From NCBI RefSeq assembly GCF_014489495.1, contig NZ_CP060780.1:1499001-1563000 (forward strand): DNA of 64,000 bases. Direction: 5' to 3'. Below are positions 19,720 to 28,564 of this stretch, piece by piece. The translations under genes were made by a program, and so were the position numbers. The notes beneath the pieces were generated by a model. That model saw nothing but the letters and a program-made list of their open reading frames with translations. It did no database searches and was not told where the DNA came from. Each line of letters starts with the position of its first letter. Position 1 is the stretch's first letter. Source of the DNA: Sphingomonas daechungensis (GTDB lineage Bacteria; Pseudomonadota; Alphaproteobacteria; Sphingomonadales; Sphingomonadaceae).

Positions 19720-19746
19720 GAAGGCCCGGAGCGATCCGGGGCCTTT
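19720..19746 (+). terminator. intrinsic terminator downstream of pnp
   Basis: GGCCCGGA pairs with TCCGGGGCC around a GCGA loop, followed by five T. The stem has one unpaired G, which would vanish if a C had been lost from the 5' arm, as in the gene frameshifts elsewhere. It lies about 115 bases after the pnp stop and probably ends the rimP-to-pnp region. Confidence 0.72.
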
Positions 19747-20292
19747 TTGTTGGGGGTCGCCTCCTACGAGCGACTGCCGACGCAGTACAAGGGCATATCG
19801 ACGCGAAGGCGGCTGAACGCTATTTTGAGTTCTTCAGGTCATCAAACATGGATTTGATATCTTCATCGGATATCTCCGATGAGACCGAAGGCCGTGGCGG
19901 AGCGGAACCGGAGTAGGCCGCTTACTCGCGCGCCGGCCGGCACTCTCTGGCTCTTCGCCCAAGCTCCCGAATGCTTTGCATTCGCTCCCTTGCGCTCGGC
20001 AGTTCGTGCTGTCCTACAACCCCTTTTTGTGCCTTACCCTGCCAGATGAGCAGGAAGTACAATCGCAACGAGTTCAACCGGCAGCTGGTCGAGCGCTTTC
20101 CCGTGACTTTGTCCGCCGCCGATCTCCTCGCCGCCAACGCGGCGGCGGAGGACTATGTGTCCGAACAGATCCCCTTCGATCCCGTCCCGCGCGCGCGAAA
20201 CAGCCCCGTTACTGCGAACATTGGGACCATTCGCACTCCGCACCGGCGTGCGCGGCACAGTCAATTTGGTCAACTTGCCCTCGGGAGAAGTC

Positions 20293-21144
20293 CTACAGCA
20301 CCCCGAACGTCCACCCCTCCGTCAGCGCAATCTCCGGAGTCAGCCCCTCCGGCGCAAACGCCCGCGGTTCCTCTCGCGCCAATGCCCGCATTCCCGCCGC
20401 GGTGACCAGCGCGTCCGTCTGGTGGTCGTTTGGTTCGAAGCCAAGGCGGACTCGCCGGCTGCCAAGCCCGTCCAGCGCCGCATTGAGCTCGGCGCGGGTG
20501 CGGAGCTTGGTGCCGCTCATGCCCGCACGGCGAAGGTAGATGCGCGTGTAGATCTCGACCACCGCGCTCCCGCTTTCCGGCAGCGGGTCCATCGGGAAGA
20601 TCGCAACCTTGCCGTCCAGGCGGTGAAGCAGCCGCATGCCGGAGAAGCTTGCCTTGGCGACCTGCGCCGCGCCGATCGCGTCGTATGCGCTGGCCGTCTT
20701 GCGGCCGCCTTGCGCGTTCAATCGGGCGTCGCATTGGCGGAAACGGACGAAGTCGGCCTTCACCCCGTCGGCGATGCCGAAATAGAAATGCTTGCGGTGG
20801 ACGTGCTCGAGGAAGCTCGCGGCGCCGAGGTCTTCGTCGTCGCAGCGGGCATCGACATAGGCCCAGAACTCCCGCGCGGTGTCCGGCACGCCGGGCTCGT
20901 CGATCAGATATTCGCCGCGCTCGACGATGGGTGGAGCGAAGCTGAAGTCGAAGCCGAACAGGGTCGGCTCCCTGGCCGCGCGCTTGATCAGCCAGCGGAG
21001 CACTTCCTCCCGCGACCAGATGTGCCCCGGCCGGATCAGCCGCGGCGGCGCGTCATGCCGCGCTTCGGCAATCGCGATCCCCTTGTGCCGTCGCCCCTTC
21101 GCGCCCGACCAGTCGATCGCGATGTAACTTTCGAACCGGCTCAC
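20293..21144 (-). CDS. DUF429 family protein (RNase H-like fold)
   Basis: A 283-residue protein of the DUF429 family. The N-terminus YIAIDWSGAKGRRHKGIAIAEA is the acidic first strand of a predicted RNase H-like fold, and FGFDFSFAPP carries the second conserved aspartate. Later segments include KTASAYDAIGAAQVAKAS and VEIYTRIYLRRAGMSG, and NDHQTDALVTAAGM near residue 240. The biochemical role of the family is not established; a nuclease-like activity is only suggested by the fold. The ATG overlaps the stop of the upstream YjbR gene by 4 bases. The frame is intact. Confidence 0.75.
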   Translation of the reverse strand: MSRFESYIAIDWSGAKGRRHKGIAIAEARHDAPPRLIRPGHIWSREEVLRWLIKRAAREPTLFGFDFSFAPPIVERGEYLIDEPGVPDTAREFWAYVDARCDDEDLGAASFLEHVHRKHFYFGIADGVKADFVRFRQCDARLNAQGGRKTASAYDAIGAAQVAKASFSGMRLLHRLDGKVAIFPMDPLPESGSAVVEIYTRIYLRRAGMSGTKLRTRAELNAALDGLGSRRVRLGFEPNDHQTDALVTAAGMRALAREEPRAFAPEGLTPEIALTEGWTFGVL

Positions 21145-21485
21145 TTGCGCTTGCGCGGCTCCGCTTTCGGGCGCGCGGCCGACCAGTCCCGCGAGCGGGT
21201 GATGACCTCGCGGACCCGCTCTTCATCCGCCGCGGCATATCGCACCAGCACGGCGGGCCAGCCTTCGTAGTGCGGCGTCTGGAAGTAGGTCTCCGGCTCG
21301 GTCTCCTTCAGCACCTCGATGCCGTCGAGATCGAGCGCGACGCCGAACGCGGTGTCGCTTTCGCGGCCCGGAAAGAGGAAGGCGCGTCCGTTGGAGGCGA
21401 CCTTGACCGCCGGCTGCCCGTAGCTCGTCGACAGCTCGGTATCGGGCAGGCCGAGCGCATATTCGACCGCCTCCTCCCAGGTCAT
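21141..21485 (-). CDS. MmcQ/YjbR family DNA-binding-like protein
   Basis: A 114-residue protein of the MmcQ/YjbR family (CyaY-like fold). It begins MTWEEAVEYALGLPDTELS, continues YGQPAVKVASNGRAFLF, and has the family segment TPHYEGWPAVLVRY. A longer frame to 21527 exists, but ATG 21485 gives the usual N-terminus. It is coupled to DUF429 by an ATGA overlap and its start lies next to the 3' end of the MscS-like gene, all on the minus strand. The cellular role of the family is unknown; a DNA-binding helix-turn-helix-like surface has been proposed for relatives. Confidence 0.82.
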   Translation of the reverse strand: MTWEEAVEYALGLPDTELSTSYGQPAVKVASNGRAFLFPGRESDTAFGVALDLDGIEVLKETEPETYFQTPHYEGWPAVLVRYAAADEERVREVITRSRDWSAARPKAEPRKRK

Positions 21486-21489
21486 GGCC

Positions 21490-22811
21490 TCATACCAGCG
21501 GTGGCTGGCGGTCGTCCTCCGGGGCAACCTCGGCCGGCTTCTTCAGCCGCGGTGGCGGGGCAGGGCGACGGGTCTGCGGCATCTGCTGGTCGGTCCACTG
21601 CTCGAGGATCCTCGCCGCCGTGTCGCGGCCCCGAGGCCGAAGGCGATGGCACAGGCGACCGCCGCGGAGCCGAGGATCAGGCCGAACGCCATCATCACGA
21701 TCTGGTCGGCAAGCCCCATGAAGGTGAGGCCGATCGCGGTGAACAGGGCGATGATCGCATATTTGATGATCGTCTCCGCGTAGCTCGACTCCCCGGTCGA
21801 GCTGCCGACGAGGTTGGAGAGGATACGGGCGAGGAAGATGCCGACGACGATGATGACCGTGCCGAAGATCACCTTCCCGCCGAGCGCCGTCACCTGGAAC
21901 AGCAGCGCCGCGGTGGAATCGCCGCCGATCTTGTGGGCAGCCTCCATGATTCCAACGATCAGAGCAGCAGTCATCGCGATATTGCCGACGACCCGGGACG
22001 GCACCGACGACACCGGCATGATGCCAAGCGCTCGCAAGGCATTGTCGAAGCCGAGACCCGGAAGCACCGTCTCCAGCACGCTCTTGCCCCAGCGGCCGAT
22101 CAGGAACGCGATGGCGAGGATGATCAGCGCCGCGAGCACATTCGGGATCGACAAGGCGATCGACTGAAGCATCGCCGTCGCGGGCTCGGAAATGGTCGCG
22201 ATGTTCAGCGCACCGAGCGCACCGATGGCGGCGAAGATGATGATCACCGCCGATACGGTCATTCCGACCGCCTTGGCGATCGAGCCGCGGGCCGGCGCTA
22301 CCCCATCCTGAGCAATGCCGCTTTCGTCGACGGCCAGCGGCGCATCGCCGATCGGGATGCCTGCGCGGCTGAACAGCCGTTCGAGGTTGAGTGCGCCGAG
22401 CGCCGCCTCGACGATGTGGCGAACGATCCGCGCCAAGATCAGCCCGGCGAAGAACAACAGTCCCGCACCGATCAGCCGTGGGATGAAGGCGAAGACCTCG
22501 TTGGTCATCACGGTGACCGGGGTAAGGACTTCGTTGAGACCGAGCGGCTGCAGCGCCGCGACCAGGCCGACAAGCCAGACCAGCCAATAGGCCAGCCGCC
22601 CAAGCTCGGTTCCGACCGAGTCGACGCCGGCCTGCGGATGACGCTTCAGGACCGGCATGCGGTCGATCAGCTTGGCGACGCCCCATTGGACGCCCTTGGC
22701 GACGAAATGCGTCGCGACGAGGATCAGGATCGCGAAGACGACGCGCGGTCCCCACTGGATCAGCTGGTCGCGCCAATAGGCTGCCGGCGCTTCGGTCTGG
22801 TACATGGTCAC
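21490..22811 (-). CDS. mechanosensitive-channel-like membrane protein (conserved TM-helix repeats)
   Basis: An integral-membrane protein of about 440 residues built from repeated conserved TM-helix units, as in small MscS-related proteins. Repeating segments include GPRVVFAILILVATHFVAKG, PRLIGAGLLFFAGLILARIV, PNVLAALIILAIAFLIGRWG and GTVIIVVGIFLARILSNLVG. The pattern of a conserved glycine and a following basic pair recurs about four times. Near 21630 one missing G shifts the frame; restoring it gives AFGLGGRDTAARILEQWTDQQ and a proline-rich cytoplasmic tail ending DRQPPLV. Its function as a channel is inferred from family resemblance only. Confidence 0.8.
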
Positions 22812-22817
22812 CCCTCC

Positions 22818-24146
22818 TTATTCGTCGTCCTTCATGCGCTTCTCGCGAAGCTCGTTCCAGTAGGCGATGCGCTCAGCGATACGGGCTTCGAAGCCGCGCT
22901 CGCTAGGCTCGTAAAACGTCTGCGCATCCATTTCCTCAGGCCAGTAATCCTGCCCGGAAAAGCCCTGGTCGGCGTCATGGTCGTAGGCATAGCCCTTGCC
23001 GTAGCCGATGTCCTTCATCAGCCGCGTCGGCGCGTTCAAAATATGCGAGGGCGGCATCAGCGAGCCGGTGTCCCTGGCACTGCGGTAGGCCGACTTTTGC
23101 GCCATGTAGGCGGCGTTCGATTTGGGGGCTGTCGCCAAATAGAGGCAGGCCTGCACGATCGCGAGCTCGCCTTCGGGTGAGCCGAGAAAGTCGTAGGCGT
23201 CCTTGGCGGCGAGGCACTGAGCCAGCGCCTGAGGGTCCGCCAAGCCGATGTCCTCCATCGCCGCGCGGGTGAGGCGGCGGAGCACGTAGAGCGGCTCCTC
23301 ACCCGCCACCAGCATGCGGGCGAGATAATAGAGCGCGGCCTGCGGGTCGGAGCCCCGGATCGTCTTATGGAGCGCGGAGATGAGGTTGTAGTGACCCTCC
23401 CGGTCCTTGTCGTAGACCGGCACTCTCCGGTGAAGCAGAGCGGCCATTCCGGCCGGATCGAGCGGCTGGTCGAGATCGACGTCGTAGAGGGTCTCGACCT
23501 GGTTGAGCAGGAAGCGCCCGTCTCCGTCCGCGCTGGCGACCAGCGCGTCGCGGGCATCCTTGGTCAGCGGTATGGCGCGGCCCGTCTCGGCCTCCGCGCG
23601 CTGGATGAGCGTGTCGAGTGCCTCCTCGTTCAGCCGGCGCAGGATCAGTACCTGGCAGCGCGAAAGCAAAGCGGCATTGAGCTCAAAGCTCGGATTCTCC
23701 GTGGTCGCGCCGACGAGAGTGACAGTGCCGTCCTCCACGTAAGGCAGGAAGCCGTCCTGTTGGGCGCGATTGAAGCGATGGATCTCGTCCACGAAAAGCA
23801 GAGTGCGTTGCCCCGCTCGCGCGGCGGTCTTCGCTTCGGCGAAGATCTTCTTGAGGTCCGCGACCCCTGAGAAGACCGCGGAGATGGGGACGAAGCGAAG
23901 GCCGACCGCGTCCGCGAGTAATCGCGCAATACTGGTCTTCCCGGTCCCAGGCGGACCCCAAAGGATCATCGACGACAATTTACCGGCTGCGACCATTCGC
24001 CCGATCGCGCCGTCGGGTCCGGTCAGATGTTCCTGGCCAACGACCTCGCCGAGATTTTGCGGCCGGAGGCGATCCGCAAGCGGTGCGTTCGCAGCCGCGG
24101 AGGGCTGCGCGTCCTCAAGCTCGGTGTCGCTGAACAGGTCGGCCAT
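22818..24146 (-). CDS. rarA: replication-associated recombination protein A (RarA/MgsA)
   Basis: RarA is an AAA+ clamp-loader-like ATPase that acts at stalled replication forks. The protein has 442 residues from MADLFSD. RPQNLGEVVGQEHL precedes Walker A GPPGTGKTS near residue 60 and Walker B LLFVDEIHRFN near 105. ATTENPSFELNAALLSRC is the sensor/arginine-finger region. The C-terminal tetramerisation domain has LYYLARMLVAGEEPLYVLRR and PPSHILNAPT. I chose ATG 24146 rather than the longer frame to 24230. Only 6 bases separate it from the MscS-like gene downstream. Divergent from padR. Confidence 0.94.
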   Translation of the reverse strand: MADLFSDTELEDAQPSAAANAPLADRLRPQNLGEVVGQEHLTGPDGAIGRMVAAGKLSSMILWGPPGTGKTSIARLLADAVGLRFVPISAVFSGVADLKKIFAEAKTAARAGQRTLLFVDEIHRFNRAQQDGFLPYVEDGTVTLVGATTENPSFELNAALLSRCQVLILRRLNEEALDTLIQRAEAETGRAIPLTKDARDALVASADGDGRFLLNQVETLYDVDLDQPLDPAGMAALLHRRVPVYDKDREGHYNLISALHKTIRGSDPQAALYYLARMLVAGEEPLYVLRRLTRAAMEDIGLADPQALAQCLAAKDAYDFLGSPEGELAIVQACLYLATAPKSNAAYMAQKSAYRSARDTGSLMPPSHILNAPTRLMKDIGYGKGYAYDHDADQGFSGQDYWPEEMDAQTFYEPSERGFEARIAERIAYWNELREKRMKDDE

Positions 24147-24211
24147 CTCCGGCACGCTTTGGAGCAGCGGCCAAAAAAATGCATCACCCGATCTTGTCGA
24201 AGATGTTACTA

Positions 24212-24221
24212 AGATATATCT
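24212..24221. promoter_or_regulatory. palindrome between rarA and padR, possible PadR operator
   Basis: AGATATATCT is a perfect 10-base palindrome, 23 bases ahead of the padR ATG at 24244, in the 97-base divergent gap with rarA. PadR proteins often bind AT-rich dyads at their own promoter. Assignment is by position and symmetry only. Confidence 0.4.
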
Positions 24222-24243
24222 CAGATGCATCGAAAGGAAAGAT

Positions 24244-24869
24244 ATGAGACATCACCGACATCACGGGTGCCACCCTCGAGGCCGCTTCCAGATCAATCTG
24301 CCGGAGGGCCTGATCGCCATGGGCCGCCGTTCGGGCGGTTGGGGACCCTTCCACTTTGAATTCGACGACAATGGATTTCGCGGTCGCCACGGCGGCGGAC
24401 GCGCTCGCAGGCGCATGTTCGAGTCCGGCGAGCTTCGGCTTGTCCTCTTGAAGCTGATCGCCGACGAGCCGCGCCATGGCTACGACCTCATCCGCGCGAT
24501 CGAGGAACTGACCGGCGGCGAATACGCGCCGAGCCCGGGCGTGGTCTACCCGACCCTGACCCTGCTCCAAGACATGGGCCTGATCGAGGAAGCTACCGGC
24601 GAAGGACCGCGCAAGCCGTTCCAGGTCACCGACGAAGGCCGCGCGCATCTCGACGAAAAAGCCGACGAGATCGAAGCGCTTCTGGATCGCCTGAAGGACA
24701 TCGCCCCAAGGAATCCCACGGCGGCGGAGCGACGATCGGCCGGGGCATCCAGAACCTGATGGCGGCCGTTCGCAACCGCGTGTCGCGCGTCGGCTGGGAC
24801 GAAGACCTCACGCACGAAATCACGGCGATCCTCGACGAAGCCGCCCAGCGCATCGAGCGCCTGAAGTAA
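24244..24869 (+). CDS. PadR family transcriptional regulator with His-rich N-terminus
   Basis: PadR regulators are winged-helix repressors with a C-terminal dimerisation helix. The winged helix is clear at about residues 58-130: ESGELRLVLLKLIADEPRHGYDLIRAIEE, GGEYAPSPGVVYPTLTLLQDMGLIEE, GPRKPFQVTDEGRAHL. Before it is an unusual 55-residue leader starting MRHHRHHGCHP with further His and Gly-Arg stretches, possibly metal-binding. Near 24720 one G is missing; restored, the tail reads GRGIQNLMAAVRNRV and ends AAQRIERLK, about 208 residues. It appears monocistronic, so the targets are unclear beyond autoregulation. Confidence 0.85.
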
Positions 24870-24875
24870 GCCGGA

Positions 24876-26057
24876 TTACCGCCGCGTGAGCCGGGCGTGA
24901 CGTTTCTTGCGCTCGATCACGCGGCTGTACGTTCGCAGCACCGCCGAGTTGATCTGGTCCCAATCGCGGCCCTGGGCGACCTTGATCCCCGCCTGGCCGT
25001 GCTTGCGCCGTAGCTTGGGGTCGGCGGCATAGGTCGCCAATTCGTCGGCGATCGTTTCATAGTCGCCCGGTTCGGCAAGGAAGCCGGATTGGCCGTGGAT
25101 GACGAGATTGGTCGCCCCGGTCGCGTTGACGGCGACGACGGGCAGGCCGGAGGCCATCGCCTCCAGTGTCACGTTTCCAAATGCTTCCGTGACCGATGGA
25201 TTGAGCATCACGTCCGCACTCGCCACGGCCCGCGCAAGGTCGTCGCCGGCGAGATGGCCGGTATAGATCGCATCGGGCAGGCGTTCCTCGAGCCAGCCTC
25301 GCGCCGGACCTTCGCCCACGATCAGGACGCGGTGCTTCACGTTTTTCTCGCCGAGCTCGTCCATCGCATCCGAGAAGACATCAAGCGCCTTCTCCATCAC
25401 CAGTCGCCCGAGAAAGAGGACTACGAATTCATCGTCCGCGATCCCGATGCTCCGCCGCCATGCCATGTCGCGCCGGCCCGGATTGAAATGCTCCCGGTCG
25501 ACGCCCCGGCTCCAGATCGAAATGTCGCGGTTCATGCGCTGCGCGCGAAGGACGGCCGCCATGGATTCCGATGGCGCGACCAAGGCATCGCACCGCAGGT
25601 AGAGCCGGCGGAGAATGGCGCGAACCATCGGTTCGAGGTTCCCGAGCTTGTAGTAAGCGAGATAGGTGTCGAAGCGGGTGTGGACGGAGGCGATGGCCGG
25701 GATGCCGCGCGCCCTCGCCCAGCTTACGGCGCGATGCGCGGAGAAGTCCGGGCTCGAGACGTGAACGACGTTGGGCGCGAACTCGGCGAGGTCCTTGCGG
25801 ACATGTGGCGGCAGGCCAAGCGAGATCCGATATTCGGACCGTCCGGGGATCGGCACTGAAGGAAGGCTGACGAGGTCGCCGGTCGGCTCGAACGCCGGGT
25901 GCTCGACCGTCGGGGAATAGATGCGCACGTGCACGCCCTGCCGCAACAGATAACCGACAAGGCGGTTGAGCGCCTTGTTGGCGCCGTCGCGAACGCAGTT
26001 GTAATTGCCCGAAACCAGGGCAACTCGGATCTCGTTGGGCTCCACGGGCAGCAGCAC
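24876..26057 (-). CDS. GT4 family glycosyltransferase
   Basis: A 393-residue GT-B-fold retaining glycosyltransferase. The N-terminal half begins IRVALVSGNYNCVRDGANKALNRLV, like diacylglycerol glycosyltransferases and GDP-mannose-dependent mannosyltransferases of the MgtA type. Acceptor-domain landmarks include VHVSSPDFSAHRAVSWAR and SVHTRFDTYLAYYKLG. The nucleotide-sugar domain has LFLGRLVMEKALDVF and the EX7E motif in EAFGNVTLEAMASGLPVV. A lipid or carotenoid acceptor is plausible but not shown. The frame is intact. The gene ends 6 bases from the convergent padR end. Confidence 0.87.
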   Translation of the reverse strand: MLLPVEPNEIRVALVSGNYNCVRDGANKALNRLVGYLLRQGVHVRIYSPTVEHPAFEPTGDLVSLPSVPIPGRSEYRISLGLPPHVRKDLAEFAPNVVHVSSPDFSAHRAVSWARARGIPAIASVHTRFDTYLAYYKLGNLEPMVRAILRRLYLRCDALVAPSESMAAVLRAQRMNRDISIWSRGVDREHFNPGRRDMAWRRSIGIADDEFVVLFLGRLVMEKALDVFSDAMDELGEKNVKHRVLIVGEGPARGWLEERLPDAIYTGHLAGDDLARAVASADVMLNPSVTEAFGNVTLEAMASGLPVVAVNATGATNLVIHGQSGFLAEPGDYETIADELATYAADPKLRRKHGQAGIKVAQGRDWDQINSAVLRTYSRVIERKKRHARLTRR

Positions 26058-26096
26058 TTAATGGTGGGAGCCATAAAGGCAATGCAATCAGGCGGA

Positions 26097-26627
26097 ATGA
26101 AAGTCGGTCTCGGACCAATTGCGAGGTCCGATGCGCGGCTGTTCGTCCTCGGCAGCCTGCCAGGCGACGCGTCGCTCGCTGCCGGGCAGTATTACGCCCA
26201 TCCTCAGAACCAGTTCTGGCGATTGCTTGGACAGGTCATCGGAGAAGCCTTGCCCGAGCTTTCCTATCAAGACCGGCTCGATTGTCTTGCGGATCATCGC
26301 ATCGGGTTGTGGGACGTCATCGGCTCCGCGCAACGGCACGGGAGCCTCGACCAGGCAATCCGCCTTGCCAATCACAATGGCATCGAGCGGCTCGTGGAGA
26401 AATTTCAGCATCTCGAAGCGATCGCCTTTAACGGCGGAACATCGGCCGCGATCGGCCGGAAGCTCATCGGTCACGGCCAACGCGTAGGCTTGATCGATCT
26501 GCCTTCGTCCAGCCCGGCCAACACCCGGCCATTTCAGGAAAAGGCGGCTGTCTGGGCTCAGCTACGGCCATTCTGCGGGGCGCCCCCTTGTGCGCGCGGG
26601 CAATCGGGCCAAAAAGGGAATCGATGA
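26097..26627 (+). CDS. DNA-deoxyinosine glycosylase (UDG superfamily)
   Basis: A 176-residue member of the uracil-DNA glycosylase superfamily, hypoxanthine-DNA glycosylase group. It would remove deaminated adenine (hypoxanthine) from DNA. The N-terminus RLFVLGSLPGDASLAAGQYYAHPQNQFW is the catalytic motif 1 region, with Asn in HPQNQFW. GLWDVIGSAQRHGSLD follows, and LPSSSPAN near residue 145 is motif 2. I chose ATG 26097; an in-frame ATG at 26061 would leave only 3 bases to the divergent glycosyltransferase. The stop overlaps the next ATG by 4 bases. The extreme C-terminus (after EKAAVWAQL) looks unusually long. Confidence 0.85.
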   Translation: MKVGLGPIARSDARLFVLGSLPGDASLAAGQYYAHPQNQFWRLLGQVIGEALPELSYQDRLDCLADHRIGLWDVIGSAQRHGSLDQAIRLANHNGIERLVEKFQHLEAIAFNGGTSAAIGRKLIGHGQRVGLIDLPSSSPANTRPFQEKAAVWAQLRPFCGAPPCARGQSGQKGNR

Positions 26628-26923
26628 CCACCGATATCGAAGACGACGAAGACCAGCTGGACAGCGACAAGAGGCTGTCGATGGTCGACGAGGCCCTGGT
26701 CGCCGGCACCATAGCCAACACCAACGGCCTGCTGGTGATCCTCGCGAAGCTGGTCGCGCGCGGCGTTTTCGACCGCGAGGATCTGAAAGCGTTTTCCGAC
26801 AGCTACTCCAAACCGCTCGACCATGTCGGCATGCGTGAGAACGAGCTGGTCACACAGATGCAGGACCAGATGGAAGCGACTCTGGCCGAGCTGATGCGCT
26901 ACCTCAGCGAGCGTGACGCCTAG
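26624..26923 (+). CDS. small acidic protein of unknown function
   Basis: A 99-residue, mostly helical, acidic protein beginning MTTDIEDDEDQLDSDKRL. The central part TIANTNGLLVILAKLVARGVF is amphipathic, and the C-terminus reads MQDQMEATLAELMRYLSERD. There are no cysteines, no signal sequence and no motif I can name. ATG 26624 overlaps the glycosylase stop by 4 bases, so translation is coupled and a shared operon is likely. Good codon pattern and intact frame support it as real. Function unknown. Confidence 0.65.
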   Translation: MTTDIEDDEDQLDSDKRLSMVDEALVAGTIANTNGLLVILAKLVARGVFDREDLKAFSDSYSKPLDHVGMRENELVTQMQDQMEATLAELMRYLSERDA

Positions 26924-26929
26924 GCGAGA

Positions 26930-26958
26930 TTGACTCGGTGGGCGCAAGCCCACATATG
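26930..26958 (+). promoter_or_regulatory. sigma70-type promoter for tRNA-Glu
   Basis: TTGACT at 26930-26935 and CATATG at 26953-26958 are 17 bases apart and end 18 bases before the tRNA. The spacer contains a GTGGGC-GCAA-GCCCAC hairpin (26938-26953), which might also help end the preceding transcript. Confidence 0.55.
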
Positions 26959-26976
26959 CCCGACGCCTCTCGCGAA

Positions 26977-27052
26977 GGCCCCTTCGTCTAGCGGTCTAGG
27001 ACGTCGCCCTCTCACGGCGAAAACACGGGTTCGAGTCCCGTAGGGGTCACCA
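26977..27052 (+). tRNA. tRNA-Glu (anticodon CTC)
   Basis: A 76-base tRNA with the 3' CCA encoded. The acceptor stem GGCCCCT pairs with AGGGGTC (one G-T pair). The anticodon stem TCGCC/GGCGA encloses the loop CTCTCAC, giving CTC at positions 34-36. The T arm has CGGGTTCGAGTCCCG. The body matches the bacterial tRNA-Glu pattern starting CCCCTTCGTCTAG. It reads GAG codons. Confidence 0.96.
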
Positions 27053-27059
27053 GCAGCGT

Positions 27060-27937
27060 CTAGAACCGCCACCCGAGAGTTGGTCCCACCTGCAATGCCG
27101 TGAATCGCGAACGCTCGCGGTTCGAGAAGCGGTGGTTGAGCGATGCCGCGAACGACAGCCGCATGCCGTTCGGCAAGCTCCAATTCGGTGTCAGTAACAG
27201 TTCGCTTAATGAAAGCAGGTCGGTCCGGCCGTCGTTCGACCCGCCGGTAAACCGGGAGAATGCAAGCTCCTGGAAGAAGCCGAGCCGCAGGCCTTTGCTT
27301 TCGACTAGCGTTACGTCGATGTTCCCGGTGCCGACGAAGCGCCGCTCACGGGCTTCGGGAGAAGCCCGATATTCGGCGCTCACCGATGCGCCGACCTTGT
27401 CCGAAATATTCGGAGCAAATGACACCGTGTAGCGCTGCTGCGCATGATCGAATTGGCTGAAGTCCTCGCCGACGTAGGTCCAGCGCGACATGATCCGCAA
27501 AGAAAACGTGCCTGTGTCCTCAAGCTCGTGAAACAGCGTCGCCCTTGCGGTGAGACGCGCTTCGTTCACCTCATCGGATCTTTCGAGAAAAGGTCGGCGT
27601 CCGCGCTTGCGTCAAGCTGCAAGTCCCAGCCGGGCATCAGGCCCGGATGGGAATATCGAACCGCCACGGAAGGTGCGAACAACAACGCGCTCGACGAACC
27701 GCTCGACGCCCAGGCCGGGTTGGTGTCGAACAGAAGCGGCGCACTGATGTTGAGTGACCGCGACGGCTTCGGCATTCCATCCAGCCCATATTCGTATGGC
27801 TCGGGCTCGCCGTCCTCATCATGCTCCCGGAAATCGGCGGCGTCGCCCCTGTCCGAAGGGTCTGCGGTCTGGGCCAATGCATTCGCGGGCACGACCAGCA
27901 TCGCGCCCGCGAGAAAGGTCACTGCCGCGATGCGCAC
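27060..27937 (-). CDS. outer-membrane beta-barrel-like protein of unknown function
   Basis: A restored 292-residue exported protein. It has a Sec signal (MRIAAVTFLAGAMLVVPANALAQ) and a short acidic linker. Alternating polar/apolar strands follow, typical of an outer-membrane barrel: LRIMSRWTYVGEDFSQFDHA, QQRYTVSFAPNISDKVGAS, MRLSFAASLNHRFSN. The C-terminus is TLGWRF, ending in the aromatic residue expected for BAM recognition. The frame breaks near 27578 (LFSKDP, then DEVNEARLTARATLFHEL); one C restored to the run repairs it. Convergent to tRNA-Glu. No ligand or transport role can be named. Confidence 0.75.
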
Positions 27938-27949
27938 GGCAATGGCCGT

Positions 27950-28560
27950 TCAACCGCCAGCGAAGCGATCACGCACTCGCTGGAGCGGGGTGTGATCGTC
28001 CGCCTTGCGGCGCATCAGCAGGAATGCCCATCCCTCGAAGATCAAGGAGATGCCGAGGATGAAGCCGGGCATTGTGAAGGCGAAAATTGGCCAGCGCATC
28101 AGCAGCCACAGGCCGGCGAGGAAGGCCACGATTCCCGAGACCAGCAGCCATCCCCAATTGTGGGCGGGCCGCGCCGTGAAAGCGAGCCAGGCCTGGCTCA
28201 CGCCCTGGATGAGGAGCAGCCACGCAAGGAACTTGGTCAGGACAACCGCCCCCCGATCGGGTCGAACAGGAAGATGGCTCCGACAAGGGCGTAGGCGAGG
28301 CCGAGGATGATGTGGAGGATCAAGCTTCCCCAACTCTTCGAAAACGCATGCGCAATCTGGGCGCCGCCGGCAATGAGCAATGAGGCACCGATGAACATCG
28401 TCATCAGCATTGTCGAATGAACCGGGGTGGAGAGCGCCACGACTCCGGCGACGATGAACAGCAAGCCCATCAACCTGCTTATGATCGGCGACGGGCCCTT
28501 CGATGCAACGGGCGGAGCCGATGCGGCGGGTTCTGCTGATGCTTCTGCGGTCTGCTCCAT
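27950..28560 (-). CDS. HdeD/DUF308 family membrane protein (copy 1)
   Basis: HdeD-like proteins are small polytopic membrane proteins linked to acid resistance in E. coli; their mechanism is unknown. Restored length is 203 residues with about six membrane segments, for instance [20 protein letters not shown] and [20 protein letters not shown]. Near 28250, after FLFDPIGG, one G is missing from a long G run; restored, it continues [20 protein letters not shown]. The start lies 4 bases after the arcA stop, so arcA and this gene form an operon. Two more family members lie at 33191 and 39919. Confidence 0.83.
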
Positions 28561-28564
28561 GTGC

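Larger units (their letters stand above)
19609..20292. other. 684-base intergenic stretch with no supported gene
   Basis: This stretch between pnp and the convergent DUF429 gene holds a REP-like palindromic repeat (19635-19679) and a terminator (19720-19746). An open frame from ATG 20046 reads MSRKYNRNEFNRQLVERF and could be a short basic protein, but it runs into the end of the DUF429 gene and its second half looks like random high-GC translation. I do not call it. Nothing else is recognisable. Confidence 0.6.

Noticed and set aside
19716..19916. 66-codon frame after the pnp terminator
   Set aside because: It overlaps the terminator stem and has no motif or conserved look.
20046..20405. Possible small gene reading MSRKYNRNEFNRQLVERF
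   Set aside because: The start is plausible but the second half looks random and runs over the end of the DUF429 gene; no ribosome site or family support.
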